Shown: one piece after another, positions 62,372 to 64,000 of the stretch
Layout of the letters: every line of letters begins with the position of its first letter
Numbering within the stretch: the stretch's first letter is position 1
Assembly: GCF_040782645.1 (NCBI RefSeq)
Contig: NZ_CP160403.1
Location: 372,001-436,000, forward strand
Origin: Streptomyces sp. HUAS ZL42
GTDB lineage: Bacteria; Actinomycetota; Actinomycetes; Streptomycetales; Streptomycetaceae
Length of the DNA: 64,000 nucleotides
Direction of reading: 5' to 3'
Translations under genes and position numbers: made by a program
Notes under the pieces: generated by a model
Seen by the model: only the letters and a program-made list of their open reading frames with translations
What the model was told of the DNA's origin: nothing
Database searches by the model: none

Positions 62372-62609
62372 GGCGGACTCCCGGGGAGGAGGGCGGACAA
62401 GTCGGGGAGGCGGCACTGCGCGCCGCCCCGGCGGCAGCGTCTCGCGGAAATCGTGAATTGTCCCGTTTCGACGCACGGCCGCACGGCGCCTCTGGCCGCC
62501 GTCCAGAAGTTCGTCGTGCGCCTGCCACCCACGTCGAGGATCCTGGACGCAGCACCAGGACTCACTCCCCAACCTCCGGTCTGGCGACGCAAGGCAAGGC
62601 AGCAGCACG
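62372..62609. other. divergent promoter region with a methyltransferase scrap
   Basis: A plus-strand frame around 62470-62560 ('AVQKFVVRLPPTSRILDAAP') resembles the first motif of a class I methyltransferase ('LP.GSRVLDLGCG'). It is too short for more than a tentative call. Confidence 0.3.
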
Positions 62610-63056
62610 ATGACGATCGACGTGTCCGCGGAACGCGTGATCCCGCTCCCGCCCGAACGGGTGGCCGAGTACGCCATGGACTGGCGCCATGATGCCGAGT
62701 GGACCCAGGGCATCCGCACCGCGGAGCTGACCCGGGAGGCGGACGAGGACGGCTTCGGCGTGGGCGCCGAGATCACCCGAACAGCGCATTTCCTCGGCCG
62801 GCGCATCGACTACGTCCTGCGCGTGGCGGCGTACGAGCCGCCTCGGCTACTGGACATGATCTCCGTCGCCGGCCCCATGTCCATGCACGTCACCTACACA
62901 TTCGAGCCGGACCCGAGCGGCACCCTCGCCCGCATTCGCGTCCGGGGCGGCGAAGGCGGCTTCTACCGGCTGGCCGGGCCTCTCCTGGCCCGCCAGGTCC
63001 GCACCTCCATCGGCAAGGACCTGCGCGACCTGGAGTACCGGCTCACCAAGCACTAG
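62610..63056 (+). CDS. SRPBCC-family protein
   Basis: The 148-residue protein is a START-like hydrophobic-pocket protein: 'DVSAERVIPLPPERVAEYAM', 'WRHDAEWTQGIRTAELTREA', 'IDYVLRVAAYEPPRLLDMIS' and 'MHVTYTFEPDPSGTLARIRV'. Members bind or modify hydrophobic ligands (polyketide cyclase type). The TfoX-N gene follows 11 bp later, so the two are an operon. Ligand unknown. Confidence 0.85.
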   Translation: MTIDVSAERVIPLPPERVAEYAMDWRHDAEWTQGIRTAELTREADEDGFGVGAEITRTAHFLGRRIDYVLRVAAYEPPRLLDMISVAGPMSMHVTYTFEPDPSGTLARIRVRGGEGGFYRLAGPLLARQVRTSIGKDLRDLEYRLTKH

Positions 63057-63067
63057 GAGGAACCTTC

Positions 63068-63397
63068 GTGGCGTACGACGAAGGACTGGCTGAACGGGTC
63101 AGACAACGGCTCGGCACCGATCCGGACCTCTCGGAGAAGCGTATGTTCGGAGGGATTGCCTTCCTTTACCGCGGCAACATGGCCGTGGGCGTGAGCGGCG
63201 ACGACCTCATGGTGCGGGTCGGTCCTGACAACACCGACGCGGCCCTGGCCCGGCCCGGCACACGCGTCTTCGACATGACGGGCCGCCCGATGCGTGGCTG
63301 GATCCTCGTCGCCGGGACCGCCCTCACGGAGGATGACGTCCTCGGCGGATGGATCGACGAGGGACGCGCCTTCGCCGAGAGCCTGCCACCCAAGTAG
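63068..63397 (+). CDS. TfoX N-terminal-domain protein
   Basis: The 109-residue protein matches the TfoX-N domain: 'LAERVRQRLGTDPDLSEKRM', 'FGGIAFLYRGNMAVGVSGDD', 'LMVRVGPDNTDAALARPGTR' and 'MRGWILVAGTALTEDDVL'. The GTG at 63068 follows AGGAGGAACC, which settles the start. In Gram-negatives TfoX controls competence, but the stand-alone actinobacterial domain has no known role. Co-transcribed with the SRPBCC gene. Confidence 0.88.
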   Translation: MAYDEGLAERVRQRLGTDPDLSEKRMFGGIAFLYRGNMAVGVSGDDLMVRVGPDNTDAALARPGTRVFDMTGRPMRGWILVAGTALTEDDVLGGWIDEGRAFAESLPPK

Positions 63398-63545
63398 TAC
63401 GTCGGCCCGCCCGTGCAACTGTCTGCATGCCGATGAAGCGTTGAGCTCGCAACGTCCGTGATGAGCAAGTTCTGTGATCTTGCTCGGCAGTCTGGACATG
63501 CCTACGCCCCAGTAGGCTTGTGCGTCGAACAAAGGAGCGCTGCGC

Positions 63546-64000
63546 ATGAGCTTTCGCCTGAAGGCGATCACCCGTGAGGATCATCTGGACTTCGTCCGGG
63601 CCCGGCCCTCGGCGAGTCACATGCAGGTTCCCTCGTGGGGTGATGTGAAGCCGGACTGGCGGGCGGAGAGCCTGGGCTGGTTCGACGAGCGCGACCGTCT
63701 CGTCGGCGTGGGACTGGTGCTGCTGCGGCCGTTGCCGAAGCTGAAGCGCTATCTCGCCTACCTGCCCGAGGGACCGGTCATCGACTGGGCGGCGCCGGAT
63801 CTTCAGCGGTGGCTTGAGCCGATGCTCGCGTACTTGAAGGAGCAGGGCGCGTTCTCGGTGAAGATGGGACCGCCCGTGGTGGCCCGCCGCTGGAGTGCCG
63901 AGGCGGTCAAGGCGGCGATCGCCGACCCGCAGGCCGGGCGGCTGCGGGATGTGGAGGCGACCGTGCACGAGCCGCGGGCCGTCGACGTCGCCGACGGGCT
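63546..64000 (+). CDS. femX: FemX-like aminoacyltransferase (3' partial)
   Basis: The first 151 residues of a FemABX-family protein are visible before the window ends: 'LDFVRARPSASHMQVPSWGD', 'VGVGLVLLRPLPKLKRYLAY', 'LPEGPVIDWAAPDLQRWLEP' and 'FSVKMGPPVVARRW'. In Streptomyces FemX adds the first glycine of the peptidoglycan cross-bridge to lipid II from glycyl-tRNA. The ATG at 63546 follows AAAGGAGC. FemX is the S. coelicolor name; paralogues exist, so the symbol is likely but not certain. Confidence 0.85.
   Translation, partial: MSFRLKAITREDHLDFVRARPSASHMQVPSWGDVKPDWRAESLGWFDERDRLVGVGLVLLRPLPKLKRYLAYLPEGPVIDWAAPDLQRWLEPMLAYLKEQGAFSVKMGPPVVARRWSAEAVKAAIADPQAGRLRDVEATVHEPRAVDVADG

Overview
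The window is a high-GC actinomycete sequence, almost certainly a Streptomyces chromosomal arm. Supporting signs are the codon bias with G/C in third positions, secreted polysaccharidases, DasR-type boxes in front of chitinase genes, an hsp18/rheA pair with its textbook operator, SpoIIE-type phosphatases, an ECF41-like sigma factor and a FemX-type gene. The dense scatter of broken genes and insertion-sequence scraps points to accessory, arm-located DNA. All family names come from reading the protein sequences; no database search was run.

Layout. 1-3.1 kb: two secreted arabinofuranosidases (GH43 and GH54) with matching AbfB sugar-binding tails. 3.5-4.1 kb: a decayed protein-arginine deiminase. 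4.1-7.4 kb: a single-chain biotin-dependent acyl-CoA carboxylase. 8.1-9.7 kb: two tandem secreted glycine/Asn/Asp-repeat proteins. 9.9-17.4 kb: a chitin block (broken GH18 gene, intact GH19 and GH18 genes, DasR-like boxes) with a ROK regulator and remnants of AraC, MASE1, IS110, IS630 and MaoC genes. 17.7-19.5 kb: a chimeric acyl-CoA-dehydrogenase/TauD ORF and an Rrf2 regulator. 20-26 kb: PAS-GAF-SpoIIE phosphatase, a two-component remnant whose response regulator survives, and a patatin lipase. 26.7-29.7 kb: a translationally coupled pair, a small membrane-anchored protein and a STAND/NACHT-like NTPase, the best candidate for an undescribed defence or signalling system. 30.4-33.5 kb: an orphan sugar-binding lipoprotein and a threonine-dehydratase-like enzyme. 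34.1-36.4 kb: two DUF2267 proteins and the hsp18/rheA heat-shock module. 37-42 kb: membrane protein, RHS-repeat fragment, hotdog protein and a TreS-like GH13 enzyme. 42.6-45.5 kb: a 5'-truncated histidine kinase beside an intact ISL3 element with 64-bp perfect ends. 45.6-48.7 kb: a GyrB-like ATPase/transducer that has lost key catalytic residues, and three small genes including a DUF2199 protein. 49-64 kb: CoA-binding protein, hydrolase, an ArsR-SRPBCC-DHFR operon, an FAD oxidoreductase with an ECF sigma factor, a membrane SpoIIE phosphatase, SMP-30, DM13, flavodoxin-like, SRPBCC and TfoX-N proteins, and the start of a FemX-like gene.

How the parts work together. The arabinofuranosidases and chitinases fit extracellular degradation of plant and fungal/insect polymers, and the DasR-like boxes imply control by amino sugars. 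hsp18/rheA is a closed heat-shock repression loop. The ArsR operon and the oxidoreductase-sigma pair are small self-contained regulatory cassettes. About twenty gene remnants (IS110, IS630, IS5, IS3, IS701 and integrase fragments, YihY, NmrA, SDR, methyltransferase and others) fill most of the gaps. Very long intact ORFs of 1098, 847 and 738 codons argue that these breaks are real decay rather than poor sequence.
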